Below are positions 1-11,048 of a DNA stretch of 64,000 nucleotides, piece by piece. Made by a program: the position numbers and the translations under genes. Position 1 is the stretch's first letter. Each line of letters opens with the position of its first letter. The notes beneath the pieces were generated by a model. That model was not told the origin of the DNA. It made no database searches and saw only the letters and a list, made by a program, of their open reading frames with translations. The DNA is from Isoetes taiwanensis (taxonomy: Eukaryota > Streptophyta > Lycopodiopsida > Isoetales > Isoetaceae): the NCBI GenBank assembly GCA_021234155.1, contig JAJEKV010000008.1, forward strand, positions 19,581,371 through 19,645,370, given 5' to 3'.

Positions 1-479
1 TAGCGAACTCCCAACCAAAACGGGCATGCGCCGCCCGCATGCATGCATGACATACATGCTCGTCCCATTCTAGAATGGCGATCCGATGTCTCGGATTGAT
101 GCGATTCTAGAATGGGACTCGCAAGAAACCAACAAACCGCCCGACTACCGAGAACTTCCTTACAAACTAGGATCGAGGGCCGAAGGTCACGGGGACGAGG
201 CCAAAGGCCTAAGAAGGATAGCATGAAAGATACGCCAAATTGGCTAAACCGGTGAAGAAACCCCTCCCTCGCCTGAAATAATTCAAAGAGATTAAGGTAC
301 TGCTGAGAAGAGGAAGCGCCGGCGAGACGTGGATGCGTAAAACACGCCTGAAATAGCGAACTCCCAACCAAAACGGGCATGCGCCGCCCGCATGCATGCA
401 TGACATGCATGCTCGTCCCATTCTAGAATGGCGATCCGATGTCTCGGATCGATGCGATTATATAACCAATGCAAATAAA
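1..479 (-). repeat. Palindrome-rich repeat family A, tandem copies
   Basis: The first ~115 bases recur at 354-460, so the tandem period is about 353 bp. The unit carries the 10-bp palindrome ATTCTAGAAT (67-76, 104-113, 420-429). It also has the inverted repeat GATCCGA-TGTC-TCGGATC and a GCATGCATGCATG run. The same unit appears in reverse at 22.7-23.2 kb and in forward orientation at 39.0-39.5 and 47.1-47.6 kb. It holds no convincing coding sequence. Confidence 0.85.
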
Positions 480-527
480 TAGGTTTGAGAATAAAATGTG
501 TGTTTATCCATTGCAAACGTGTTCTAT

Positions 528-530
<3 letters not shown>

Positions 531-566
<36 letters not shown>

Positions 567-578
567 GCGCGCGCGCGC
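531..578. repeat. (TG)n followed by (CG)n microsatellite
   Basis: About 35 bases of alternating TG (531-565) run directly into 13 bases of alternating CG (566-578). This is an uninterrupted purine-pyrimidine alternation of about 48 bp. Confidence 0.97.
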
Positions 579-1110
579 TCTCGTGCTCCAATAGTGTCCA
601 ATTACATGTGCAATATAAGATTAGCTTACAGTAGCGCCGAACTCAAGACAAATTACAACACTACAAACAATAGTGTGTTATGTGACCAAACTCAAAGCAA
701 ATTACAACCGATAGCCTCTTATGTCATTTGATCCTTACTAACCCGTCCACATCACGCATCAAAAAGACTATTTTAAGGTGAAACATACTATGTTGTTTGT
801 GGAACCACATATGTGGAGAGTGGTGTTGGGCAAACTCCGTGGTAAAAAAAGGTTTTTTCGCTTGGAAATTGAGGATTTTCGGTTGAATTTGTGCATGACA
901 AAAAATCTTGGGTAGACATCCACGTATTTTTCTATAAGATAGACTTCACTTGAAATAAATTTTTTAGCAAGGTTTAAAAGTTTCGCCAACAGTGGTGGAG
1001 AGGATACATAGGAAGACATGTTGAAAACTGCTTTTGCATGAATCCTGTAAGAGCCATAAAGGGTACTAAGTCCAGAGGACCAATCTTATATATATGACTC
1101 ATATAACCAC

Positions 1111-1344
1111 ATGCTCTTATTTATGCGGGGCAACGGTGGGCACACATTTGTTAGGTTTGAAGGGCTGCAATTCCCTTTGCAGCCGGCATTTGCCATGACG
1201 ATAAAAAAGTCCCAGGGCCAGACAATGCATAAGATGGGGATATATCTTCCAAAGCCTGTCTTTACACATGGACAATTATGCGTGGCATTCTCAAGGACGA
1301 CATTTCACGTACATCATAGGAATGGTGAGTGTAAGATTTGTTAG
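1111..1344 (+). pseudogene. Helitron Pif1-like helicase, C-terminal fragment
   Basis: The frame encodes the last conserved part of a Helitron/Pif1 superfamily-1 DNA helicase. A block around [13 protein letters not shown] is helicase motif V, followed by [22 protein letters not shown]-type residues, the usual Helitron C-terminal signature. In Helitrons this helicase is the back half of the Rep-helicase protein used for rolling-circle transposition. Only about 50 conserved residues remain, with no ATP-binding motif or Rep domain upstream in the window. A possible splice donor (GGTGAGTG) lies near 1323 just after the motif. The fragment is surely Helitron-derived; the boundaries of the original element are not visible. 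Confidence 0.8.
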
Positions 1345-1479
1345 TTGTAATAATAACAATTGCTTATATGCTCAATAGGTTATTTAATCATCTTACTTAA
1401 GGAGTCTATCAATGCATTTCTCCTATCTCTTTCTGAAACAATATTGTATTTTTGTAGGGAGTTATGCGATAGTCGATAA

Positions 1480-1848
1480 CACCCGCTGGCATGTTGCGGT
1501 GTTGGAGTAAAAAAGTTCACCTCCAAGTATATATGCAAGGGAACTTGCTTCAGGTCAGGAGGCATCACACACATTGGTGTTCGTGATGGGAGACGGTTCA
1601 AGGATTGGGCATCAATCCCACATGATGCAGTTGGTGATTATGAGCTTACCGAGTTTCAAACAAAGTACAACATTGTTGTTGGTAGAAGAGCCGCGCATGT
1701 GGGACATGATATCAGAGCATGTTTACACATTTATATTTGCCACTATAGGCACAATGGGAGGAGCTTCTATAACCTGTTAGCTTCGCAAATGAGCTTCACA
1801 TCAAGCCGACAGACGTTCCTAGAGTTCTTTAAAGCAGGTTCTTCATGA
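1480..1848 (+). pseudogene. Unassigned open frame without ATG downstream of Helitron helicase
   Basis: A stop-free frame of about 122 codons runs from 1480 to a TGA at 1846-1848 but has no in-frame ATG at its start. It has balanced, protein-like composition, including DGRRFKDWASIPHD and YELTEFQTKYNIVVGRRAAH, and clustered Cys residues near its start. A polypyrimidine-TAG at about 1446-1457 could be a splice acceptor, so this may be an exon of the transposon gene ending at 1344. I do not recognise the family. Confidence 0.4.
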
Positions 1849-2413
1849 TGTGTGTCCATTGAGACTGACGGATACGACGTCTACTTTGCATTGAAAATAT
1901 TTTGTATTTGCATGTAGACCCAGTATATTTGTTTAAGATTTTGCTTGAACTTCATAGTATGTGTACAGTTTAAAGGTAAAGTTTGTTCACTATCTATATG
2001 TGTCTATTGCACCTAGACATATATTGTCTTGGATGCATTGCACACGTTCACGATACCCAAAACTAACGCACATAAATGCCTTCACATGTACATAACTAAT
2101 GCCCGCATCACCGGGCAGTGGGTAGTAAAAGAGAATGGCAACAATGATGCCATATGCATGAAGATTATTCTCTTGGCAATTCTGATTGCTATCAAAAGTG
2201 TAATGTACGTTTTAAGCTTGAAGTATTTCAATTGTTGAGTTTCCAACGTGTAAATCATTTATTAGTGTGCTTCATCCTTCAAAAAATGAGGTTAAATATG
2301 CTTTACGACGTCTATCATATAAGGTTCAAAAGTTAGAAAAGCATTAGTTCCCTCAAGCAAGAAAGTAAGAGCAATAAGGTAGAAAATGGAACTTGAAAGT
2401 TTTACCTTACCAA
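1849..2413. other. No gene seen
   Basis: AT-rich sequence with two short overlapping frames (2029-2238 and 2154-2336). Neither shows a recognisable motif. It may be decayed 3' sequence of the Helitron-type element upstream. Confidence 0.5.
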
Positions 2414-2429
2414 CTATGATTTAAAGAGA

Positions 2430-2650
2430 ATCGCCATGTTCTCTTTTTTGGAGCTACTTAGTTCCCCATTAGTGAAATTGCTCGTTCTCTGATTGGCTTT
2501 GTTGCCTGGACCACTTTCTTCTTTGTTTCCTGGACCACTTTCTTTCTCTAGCCGAGATCCTATTCTCTCTCTAGCGCCTGGACCACTTTCTCTCCCTAGC
2601 CCAGATACCCAACTTTCTCTCCCTAGCCACATACTGCCTTTTCCCATTTC
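2430..2650 (+). repeat. Pyrimidine-rich degenerate tandem repeat, LINE 5' region
   Basis: CTGGACCACTTTCT recurs at least three times, interleaved with TTCTCTCTCTAG or TTCTCTCCCTAG blocks. The same TCTCTCTCTAG blocks precede the LINE copies at 31.3 and 49.5 kb, so this looks like the 5' untranslated or promoter part of that LINE family. Confidence 0.6.
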
Positions 2651-2689
2651 TAGCTTCTTGTCTAGTTAGCCTCTTTGCTAATGCAATCC

Positions 2690-4163
2690 CTTTGTGTTTG
2701 GTACTTTCATAGTGTTCACGACTCATGGTGTTTGGGGTGAGTCGCCTTAAGCTGTGCCAACTCCTGGTCGCCTTAAACAGTTAGAAGTCGGGCTTCGCTT
2801 GGCACACTTTGAGAGGCAACAGGAGAAGCATGGTCTTCCTGACCTCCGAGCTCGTGTGGACTCCCTCCTCACCACCATAGAGACCATGGCACAAGACAGG
2901 TAGTGTGTTGAGCAGAATACAGTGGGAACCATCTCCCACCTCCAGTCGGCAGCTGAGGGGGCTGTCACCATAATGCGAAGCATCGGGGCTGCATTAGAAG
3001 CAAGCTAGACAGAGCTGAGAATGCTACAGAGTAGGGTTGAGACACAAGACCAGGAGATGCAGGAGCTCCGAGAAACCATTATCCAGCAAGGCAAGGGCCT
3101 CCATGCCGAGGTCCATGAATAATTGCAACAATGCATGCATGAGTTGGCCAGGCAGCAAAAATCTCAACAGGAGCTAGGCTCTCGACATCAAGCAGCAGAG
3201 GCTGCAGCACGGGGCACGACAAGCCCACATGCTCAGCAGCCCACAAGGTGCCAACTAGGGAGACAGACAGCACCTGCTCCATCCTGAACACTACACCCCC
3301 TTTGCTGTGAACAACCCACACCCCCCAGACAGCAATCATCACCTGTTGGGTTTGGGGATCGAGTTCTTTACTACCACCCACTGGGATGTTGCCATCAGGA
3401 TGCGTGTCACGGCAGGTTGGAAAGCACTATATGCCATGCAGAGCAACAACCGCAAGGCAGTTTTGTATGCCTGGGGCCATCAATCACACCTGTTTAGGGC
3501 CTTGGTCAAGCCGGTTCTCCTGTACGGGGTAGAGGCGTGGGGTCCGGTGATATCCCTGACCACCTGGAATGACCTGGAGCAGGTGCAGAAAGCCTTCTTG
3601 GCACGAGCCCTTGGGGTAAAATCCGATCCTGCTCCAGGAGACAAGTTTTCTACCCCTTCAAAGGGCTGCATTGGAACGCCATATTATTTACTTCCAGAAG
3701 GTGGTCGCTATGGGTGATACACGTTTGCCCAACCTTTCTTTGGCCGTAGCAATGGGTGCTCAACGCCTTAAAGCCTGCTGGAAGGACAAGCAGGCTCAGT
3801 GGTTCTCATGTTGGGATGTACATACATACAGATGCGTGCAGGTACGGACAAAGAAGGGTCACAATGCACTAAAGTTGTACCTAGATGCTAGCCTCCTTGG
3901 CAAGCTCTGGGATGCTCTGCAGCAAAATCAATGCCATGCTCACGAGAGGCCCGCACCAGTACTTGCGCACCCATTTGCCCATGAAGAAGCACAGACTTAT
4001 AACTTCCATTCGCACGGGTGCGTATCGTCTCCTCATTGAAACAGGGCGATGGACTCGGGAGGATAGGCTTTGTCAGTGTTGTCACCAGGGCACCATTGAA
4101 GATGTCATGCCCTTCAGATCTGCCCAGCATTTTCCAATATCCCGGTGCAGTATATTCAGTTAG
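2690..4163 (+). pseudogene. LINE remnant: ORF1-like coiled coil joined to ORF2 C-terminal part
   Basis: The 5' half (about 2870-3270) reads, with stops, as a Gln/Glu/Leu-rich coiled-coil stretch resembling a LINE ORF1 product. The 3' half (about 3400-4163) encodes the region after the LINE reverse transcriptase catalytic core. It includes TAGWKALYAMQ, FRALVKPVLLYGVEAWG and WNDLEQVQKAF, and ends with a Cys-rich LCQCCHQGT block like the zf-RVT zinc finger. Endonuclease and polymerase motifs are missing. Frames change near 3660 and 3990. It shares residues with the LINEs at 50-54 and 57-60 kb, so all three belong to one family. CAG and CTG triplets look normal here, unlike in those copies. Confidence 0.8.
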
Positions 4164-6171
4164 TTGTGTCGGACCAGCCGCTGCATGAGTTATTGAATAC
4201 GACCTCCGTGCTGCATGAGTTTTTGTAGAAGATTTTTTTTTTACTCACTTTGGACTGCATTTGTGTTGATAGAAGTGTGAATTATATTATTGCAACTTAT
4301 CAAATGTCCTGATCAAATAAAACTGTGTCTACGAGATCAATTTCTCATTAAGCAAGCCTATCATCATATTTGAAGGTTTTGATTAAATTGATAAACAATA
4401 TTTGCATGTAGATCATTGCATTTGTATTGGCATCCATTAACGCCAGATCATGCAGAGGTGATAAGCAAATTAGGACATTACTTACCCATGGCCTATTATG
4501 GCTTAGAAATTTTAGTTCGAACAATTGATTTATACATATGCACATGATTATAAAGAAGTGAAATGTTGGACGTGTTTGCATATTCATCCAAGCAAACCTC
4601 CTAGTTTCAAATGAATGCATACACAAGATGAGCTAATATTCTGTTGGAGATAAGTCATATCGATCTTTGTAGAGGATTCCACCATTTCTTTGCATTCTTT
4701 ATATGTTATAATATGCTGGTAATGTATTTGCACAAAGCTTTATCAGCATAAGGGAAGAAAAAACACAACTTCGTTTTTTTTCTTAGGTTTTGCTTTTAGT
4801 TCTAATTTGTTAATAGATTAACAAAATGATGACGCATCAAAGAATTGCCCTTTAGTGTGATGCTAAGGAGCTGAGGATCATGCTAGTGTTCCCTCTACAT
4901 GAAAGCAAGCACTTGAACAAGAATTAGATTAGAATCGTTGAAAATTTAATGGTAGCAAATATGTTGGCCTAAAGTGTTGTCACTCTAAGCACAAATGAAG
5001 ATTTTATGATTTTAGCATCAAAATAGCAATAAGACGCTCGGATCTATTATGAATCTACTCCTCAACAAATGTTCTTATAGCATATACTCTTTCAAATGAA
5101 TCTAGGCCCTTTTTTTGTCATTTCACCCTCCACCCCACGGGCTTCAAGAATAGTACATACAACTAACGCATACTAGAGCTTTGCGTGCATAGTCGATTTG
5201 GTAAGTGGAGTCGTATATGAACCCAGCTCGGCTACCATTTGCCTGCCCTAAGAGGATATATATACATTAGTGCATTTGTGGAGCACATTTAAGGAAGAAA
5301 ACAGTATGATGTACTTCTATTGATGAAACCAGTACAGAGATCTTTACGACTACACAAGAAATAAACATCATGGCATGACTCTATCTCGTGACTTGTATGA
5401 TACAATAGCTAAGTTAAACTTTAGACTCAAAGCATGCCAAAACTTTTGGGAGATTGTCTCTCAATATTCAAAGTCATTTAAAGTTGTGTTGAACAAATCC
5501 CGCTTTGCAGTAATGCTAGAGATAGGGTTAATGCTTTCCATCTGACCTTGCTAACCAGCTGAATAAGTTTGCAATTTCCTCCAACAATAGTACCAAGTTG
5601 ATGTGCCAACTAAAACTTACTCATGTACTTGACCATTATGAACAGCTTTGTTGTTCTTTGTACCTGTACAGAAAATAGCCATTTGTACAATCTGCATGTG
5701 GAAAATTCATACTGCTCCCTTTCCTAGTGTCAGTCTTCCTAGTTTCTGCAAGTATCAAGCAGATTATATGTCCTGCTGCACTATCAACTGTTCCAGTTCA
5801 TCTAGAACAGAAAATCAATTGAACCGTGAACAACTGCCTAGACTGGCATCCATAATACAATAACAACAGATAAATTTTATCATTACTCTTGTTCCATTAT
5901 ATCATATAGCCATTAGCATCCTGTCTTACTCAAGTGATCAATGGACCTGAGTCCATTACAGTATGCAGGTGCAGTATAGGCAGGTGCAATATGGATAGAG
6001 AACCATACACGTCATAAGAGCCACAGGCGATGGTTCCATACATCTACTTTTCATGCAAATTTGTGTCAAGATGCGCTGCCAGTCCCCTTCATGCCAGTCG
6101 ATACAGCTACCAAATCAGCAAAAGCAGGATTTTGCCAACCTTCATATGTTGTGGCTTGCTGTCATCCGTAA
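4164..6171. other. Intergenic; downstream region of FCF1
   Basis: AT-rich sequence with no coding signal. The part next to 6172 is the probable 3' untranslated region of the minus-strand FCF1 gene. I could not place its polyadenylation site. Confidence 0.6.
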
Positions 6172-7516
6172 TTACATCCTTGGAGCTGCACATAACAGAC
6201 CACATTTAACCACAAGATATAGTTCGGTTATTTCATGATTTTCCAGGGTGCAGAGCTGGCATACGTACCTCCCCCAATGGTAGCTTCTGGCAACCTTTCA
6301 ATTGAATACTTATGTTGTGTAATATACATAATTGGCACACCAGAAATCTATAAATGAACATGCTGATCACAAAAAACATTTTGCATGCTTATAATCATCA
6401 ACTAAAGAACTAGCAGATACCTTACGGATGCGCCTCTTCAGATCTCTGTCGCATGTGGCAACTATGTAGCACTTATGCTAAAATATATCCCAAGTTAGAA
6501 TGTTTACATTGAGCAATTAGATATAAAATAATAGCTTATAGCTGTAGCCTACCTGAGTAACACGATCCACAAGGCAGTCATCGGCGTATGTTCCCTTGTG
6601 CGTGCAAGGCAGCCTCTCGAACCGTGGATCCTTTGCAATTCTTGAGAAAAAGCATATGTTTTACTATCAATTAAAACTTATCAAGCTTTCCAAGCATAAG
6701 GAAAGCTTCTTACTTCAATGCCACACGATATTTTTGCCCAAGCTTTTCAAGCTCTGCCATCACGCAGTCTGTTATGCATGGTGTACCTGTATAATGTCAC
6801 ATAGTTTGAAAAGCATAGTTTAGAACTCGCAGCCCCACTTAACTTAAAAGTAAACCACAAATTTAAAGGCCTGTGTAGATGCTCTATCTCAATTTGCCTC
6901 TTGCAGTCTATGCACTATAATAAAAGCATTCAAGCTCCTAACTATATTAGCTTTCATTAGAAGAACTTAGTCCATATCCAACCAAAACATTAGTAAGAAA
7001 TTACTCACACTTCGCATATAAGCAATCCATCATTGCCTTTTCCAAGTCCAGCTGCAGAAATAAACGCAGGCGACTCAATCCATAAGCTTGAGGATCGAAT
7101 TTGGAAGAAAGAATGTAACCTACCTTATTTTGAATAGAAAAGTTGATGAAGTTCGTATCTACCAGCACATGATATGGAGGGCCTAATGCCGTGTTGTACT
7201 TAAAAAATAAAGCAGAAGATACATTCGCGCTGAAATGCACAAAAAACTTTTAAAATAAGGAATTATTCGCCATAAATCAGAAGATGTCTCTCTGGCAAGT
7301 AATTACATATTTCTAGGAAGCTTTGATTTTTCAAGATCCTTTTTTGCAGGATTTAGGACTTCTTCTTTGTACCTACAAGCATTGTATATTAGCGAAACCA
7401 CAGATTTTAAATTCTAATGCAAGGAGGGAAATCTAATACACGCACTGCTTGATAGCTTTAGGAGCAAGCATTCGTTTGACTTGAGCAGATTTACGCGGCT
7501 TCGAGGCTTTGCCCAT
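6172..7516 (-). CDS. FCF1: rRNA-processing protein FCF1/UTP24 (PIN-domain endonuclease), 9 exons
   Basis: FCF1 is the nucleolar PIN-type endonuclease of the small-subunit processome that cleaves pre-rRNA around the 18S 5' end. Exons on the minus strand: 7516-7446, 7372-7307, 7229-7124, 7051-7009, 6786-6714, 6640-6553, 6477-6421, 6347-6269, 6185-6172. All introns are GT-AG and the joined frame is open, giving 198 residues, the usual eukaryotic length. Residues 1-45 are the basic N-terminal tail. The PIN domain starts at about 65 ([13 protein letters not shown]). Acidic residues expected at the metal site are present: D70, E107, D140/D141 and D159/D161. The C terminus ([16 protein letters not shown]) is typical. 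The start follows a CAG-repeat leader. Introns are 72-83 nt except intron 4 (222 nt). Intron 3 is stop-free and divisible by three. I see no disabling change. Confidence 0.96.
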
Positions 7517-7535
7517 CTTGCTGCTGCTGCTGCTG
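7517..7535 (-). repeat. (CAG)n in the FCF1 5' untranslated region
   Basis: On the gene strand, about five CAG/GCA triplets lie directly upstream of the FCF1 ATG. They are non-coding in the chosen model. Confidence 0.85.
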
Positions 7536-7732
7536 CGACCGTTTAAACCATATATTAGGTTTTCTCAGTTGTACACCATTTTCTTTAAAACATAGGTCTT
7601 GTTAGAGCAGGGAGGAGTCCGAATATGCTTTCTAATATCCCTTTTTGGGCTTTGATTGAGGATATTTTAGAATGCTCCACTTTTTTCGAAACAAGCCCAC
7701 TTTCTCATTCTTCTTAAACTTCCCTGACCCGC

Positions 7733-7756
7733 TATCATCATCATCATCATCATTTT
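7733..7756. repeat. (ATC)n microsatellite
   Basis: Six consecutive ATC/TCA triplets in otherwise AT-rich sequence upstream of FCF1. Confidence 0.95.
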
Positions 7757-8123
7757 TCTTAAACACAATTCTATTTAGTTTTAATGGTACATGGAGAAAT
7801 AAGAAGATGATGCATCGAAGGTCTTTGCTTTACGTACTAGGTAATGCATGCCTGGAAAAGATTCTGGCGTATAATTTCGAGGAAACTCCGCCAGACGAGA
7901 TGGCGCACGAGCGCCCACATGTGATCTAGACCATAGCATGGACAAATCTGGCAATCGAGGCAGTCTAAGGCACACTTTGTTTAGAATATGTAGCACAATC
8001 ACAGGGGCAAGCTAAGATATTATATAAGAAAGCAATCCAAGCATACTAAATACTAGTCTAAAGAGGGGATCTTGGTTTACAACCATCGTTTCCAGAAGCG
8101 AAGGTTGTTGTTATGGAGTTAGA

Positions 8124-8152
8124 CTTTGGTTGTTGCTCATCAACAACCAAAG
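8124..8152. other. Perfect 12-bp hairpin
   Basis: CTTTGGTTGTTG (8124-8135) and CAACAACCAAAG (8141-8152) are exact inverted copies around a 5-nt loop. No coding frame spans it. Confidence 0.9.
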
Positions 8153-8159
8153 TAGGGCA

Positions 8160-9732
8160 TAACTTAGAAATATTTCTATATCTTATTTGCCATATGAATA
8201 ACGACGTGAAGCCCTCTCTCTACGTATTCTAAAGTTGTATAATGTTATAAACTGCAAATAGATAGTTGAGCACTCGTAATAAAAACATCACAACCATCGT
8301 TAAGTACTATGTAATCGATGGGAGGAGGGGCATTCCGCCCCAGAGGGCGTCGAGATGGTGCCACCAGCCAAGGCGGTGCACGAGCGGTGGAGTCGCGAGT
8401 GCCACCGTACGAGATGTAATAAACACTTAGTGCAAATTACATTAAATATCTTGTTTTTAGGTGTACACCATTTCCTCTCTTGGCTATGGCGAGCACTGAA
8501 CAGAAACTATATAAGCTTTTAAAAACAATAGAATCTCTAACTATCAGGATCAAATAAACACTTAGTGCAAATTACTTGTATATTTACGTCAATTCTATAT
8601 GGCGTAAATGTTCCTCTGCCTGTTGATGGCAGCGCCGCTCAAGTTCTTTCTTCAGGAAGGTGGCTCTTTCATTCTCAACCGCGGCGCCATAGCCAGGTTT
8701 TTCAGTGAGTGCCATAACTGTGGTTTGAGAAGAGCGTCGCCATTTCGTTCTTTATGAAGGCCGCCATAGCCATTCTCCAAGGTTTTCTAGATTTTCAACA
8801 TCTCATCCTCCACATTTTCAAGGTCGCATTCTCCATTTCTGAAGGTCGCCATATCACCATTTTTTAAGATTTTGTTGAGGTTTTTGCTGGAAAGTGAAAA
8901 GAGCGGGATAGAGTTAGTCAAGATGGTGATCAGGAGCAGTTTACGTCGATCTTAGCAGCCAGACAAAGTTCCAAAAATCTGTCTACAGGCGGGCAAGTGG
9001 ATCGGTCCATCTTTTCGGCCAAGTAGACCTTAGCATGCTTTTTTTTTTTCAATGGCCTACTTTTTTCTCACTAAATGCTTTATGCATGCAACATGGAGAG
9101 CATAAACAAGGGTTTTGCCTTTCTGTGCAGTTTTGGTGGTTGAACTTTGGAGGATCATATCTCGGCGACTAGAGATCCTTTTTACTTGATTTTTCTTTTG
9201 TTGGAAAGATCTTGAATTAGCATTCCGAATTGGGTCGGATCGGGCCGAAATTCGTCCATATGAAGGAGATGTAAAATCGGGTCGGATCCTTTGTAAAATG
9301 ATCGAGTCAGAATAAAAAGTCGAATTCTCAAAAGTATATGCAAGGAGTACTAAATACCTCAAGTTGTCCATCCAGTGCAATGAAATCATTGTCAACACAA
9401 TATACAGGGAGCTTCTCATTGAGAAAATCTAACAGTTCTGACATCAACATCAGGCACTGGGTCACTCGTACAAGGCAAATTCGATAAGCCTGGTATAGTT
9501 TCCTTTGCTTTGCTCCCTACGATCGTCATCGCAACCATCGAGCTTTTAATTAGCCTGATTTGTTTTGTTTTACTCGTCGGGATTGCCGAGGCAATCTTGC
9601 TGACCTGTCTTCTTTTATAGGAATTCATTGAGGTCGCGACGACCACATGAAAGTCAAGGAACTGAAAGATGAAAAGCAATGGACCTTTATATCCAAAGTG
9701 ACCTAGTCTATGTTCATGGCTATGATGAATAA
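8160..9732. other. No confident gene; possible old retroelement debris
   Basis: Open frames here are short and uninformative. Around 9140-9290 the sequence resembles untranslated parts of plant LTR retroelements (GGATCATATCTCGG and repeated GGGTCGGATC), but no LTR pair or coding domain is visible. Confidence 0.35.
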
Positions 9733-11048
9733 GTGGGTGAAGAAAGAATTGGCGATGATCAAGACAATGTCCCAGATAAGCCAATGAAGGATTTCATCGA
9801 CAAAAACTTTCTTAGGACTCTGAGGGGCATGTCAGATGCTGAGATGAATTGCCTCATAGATGAGATACTTGCAGGCAAATGTTTCTTGAAAACCAATACA
9901 AAATACAAAGGCCGTTTCAAGTATAAGCAACGGGCATCGGACTTGAGGACGCTGACTCTAATGGAGAGAGAGGTCCTGCACCATATGAACTCCAACACAG
10001 AAGTCAAGTACCTAAGCTTCCTGGACCTGTGTGCAGCATATTCAGAATTTATAGAGGAGCATCTGCTTCAAATTGCAGGCATGGATGTAGAATTACAATG
10101 AAGATCATGTCCTGGGTACTCTTCCTCTAGTCATGAACAAAAGATGATATTCCAGCTGCCACTACTATTGAGCTGATCTGTGCAGATATGCGAGGCTTTA
10201 AATCAAATTGGATGGCTGAGTTCCTCGAGCTATATGGAAGGATCTCTGGAATGATGACAATCAAAGTGTTTCACCTCTTGATATTACTCATTCCTACCAA
10301 ATGCCCAACTGTCTCCATAGTTTATCACATATCGAGGGGGGGGAGGGAGGCACATTTATATCGGAACTTATGAGGAGCTCGGATTCGAGAACAAAAAGCG
10401 CATAAAACAATACCAGTATTTTGTCAATGATATCCTCATTGATAAAAATGAGGCCAGAGTCTTACCTAAGCAGGCAAAATTGGATCTACCGTTCTCCCTG
10501 CCAGGTCGTCCAGAGAAGAAGATTGAGATGCCTGCCTAAGATCTCACCAATGACGAGGGGACTGATAAGAAAATTAGGAAGCACAGGAAGAGGATGTTCA
10601 CAGTCAGAATGAAATATCACTGGATGGAAATAAATGGCAATTTGATCTTCCCGCCACAAATGAAATGTCTTATGCCTACTATATTATGGAGCATCTTCTT
10701 CCTCAAGATGGATGCTTGCTCGACTTCTTTTCACGTGATACGTTTTCTAGGTTTGCTTTGATCCAAGAGGAGAAGAGTGTGGCTTTCGAGTATAATGAGA
10801 GAAGGACACGATTTCTTCTTCACGTACTGTCATTTTGAAAAATGGATGCTTTGAATGATGGCTTAGATATTTTGATGCCTCTAATGGGTGGTTTATTTGT
10901 GCTAGGTAATTTTGTGCCAGAGGTTGAAGATGAGCAGATGGATGATGCCTCCGACCTTGAGAATGACTTCTTGGGCAACTCTCAAGAAATCAGCAAGATC
11001 TTCAACATGATGCATCACAAGCCACCCACAAACATTCTCCTGCCGTAG
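9733..11048 (+). pseudogene. Broken coding remnant with methyltransferase motif I-like block
   Basis: Several collinear frames separated by stops and shifts have protein-like composition. These are 9733-10101 (acidic, 122 codons), about 10370-10540 (FENKKRIKQYQYFVNDILID and similar), 10578-10838 and 10842-11048 (acidic tail). The third reads DGNKWQFDLPATNEMSYAYY, then LLPQDGCLLDFFS and SVAFEYNERRTRFL. This layout resembles motif I (LDxFxG...FE.D) of DNA N6/N4 methyltransferases, with the usual Gly residues replaced. I see no DPPY motif. The remnant could be an old transposon-borne or host methyltransferase-like gene. The function is an inference from one motif. Confidence 0.4.

Noticed and set aside
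2414-2647. A repetitive minus-strand protein with ESGPGN-type repeats
   Set aside because: It is the complement of the pyrimidine-rich LINE leader. The repeats are explained by DNA-level tandem copies, with no supporting gene signals.
7001-7240. A 79-codon minus-strand frame as a stand-alone small protein
   Set aside because: It is FCF1 exon 3, the stop-free intron 3 and exon 4 read continuously. The apparent Met lies in intron 2 sequence.
9057-9419. A 120-residue minus-strand frame as a gene
   Set aside because: No motif or codon pattern supports it. The DNA resembles retroelement untranslated sequence.
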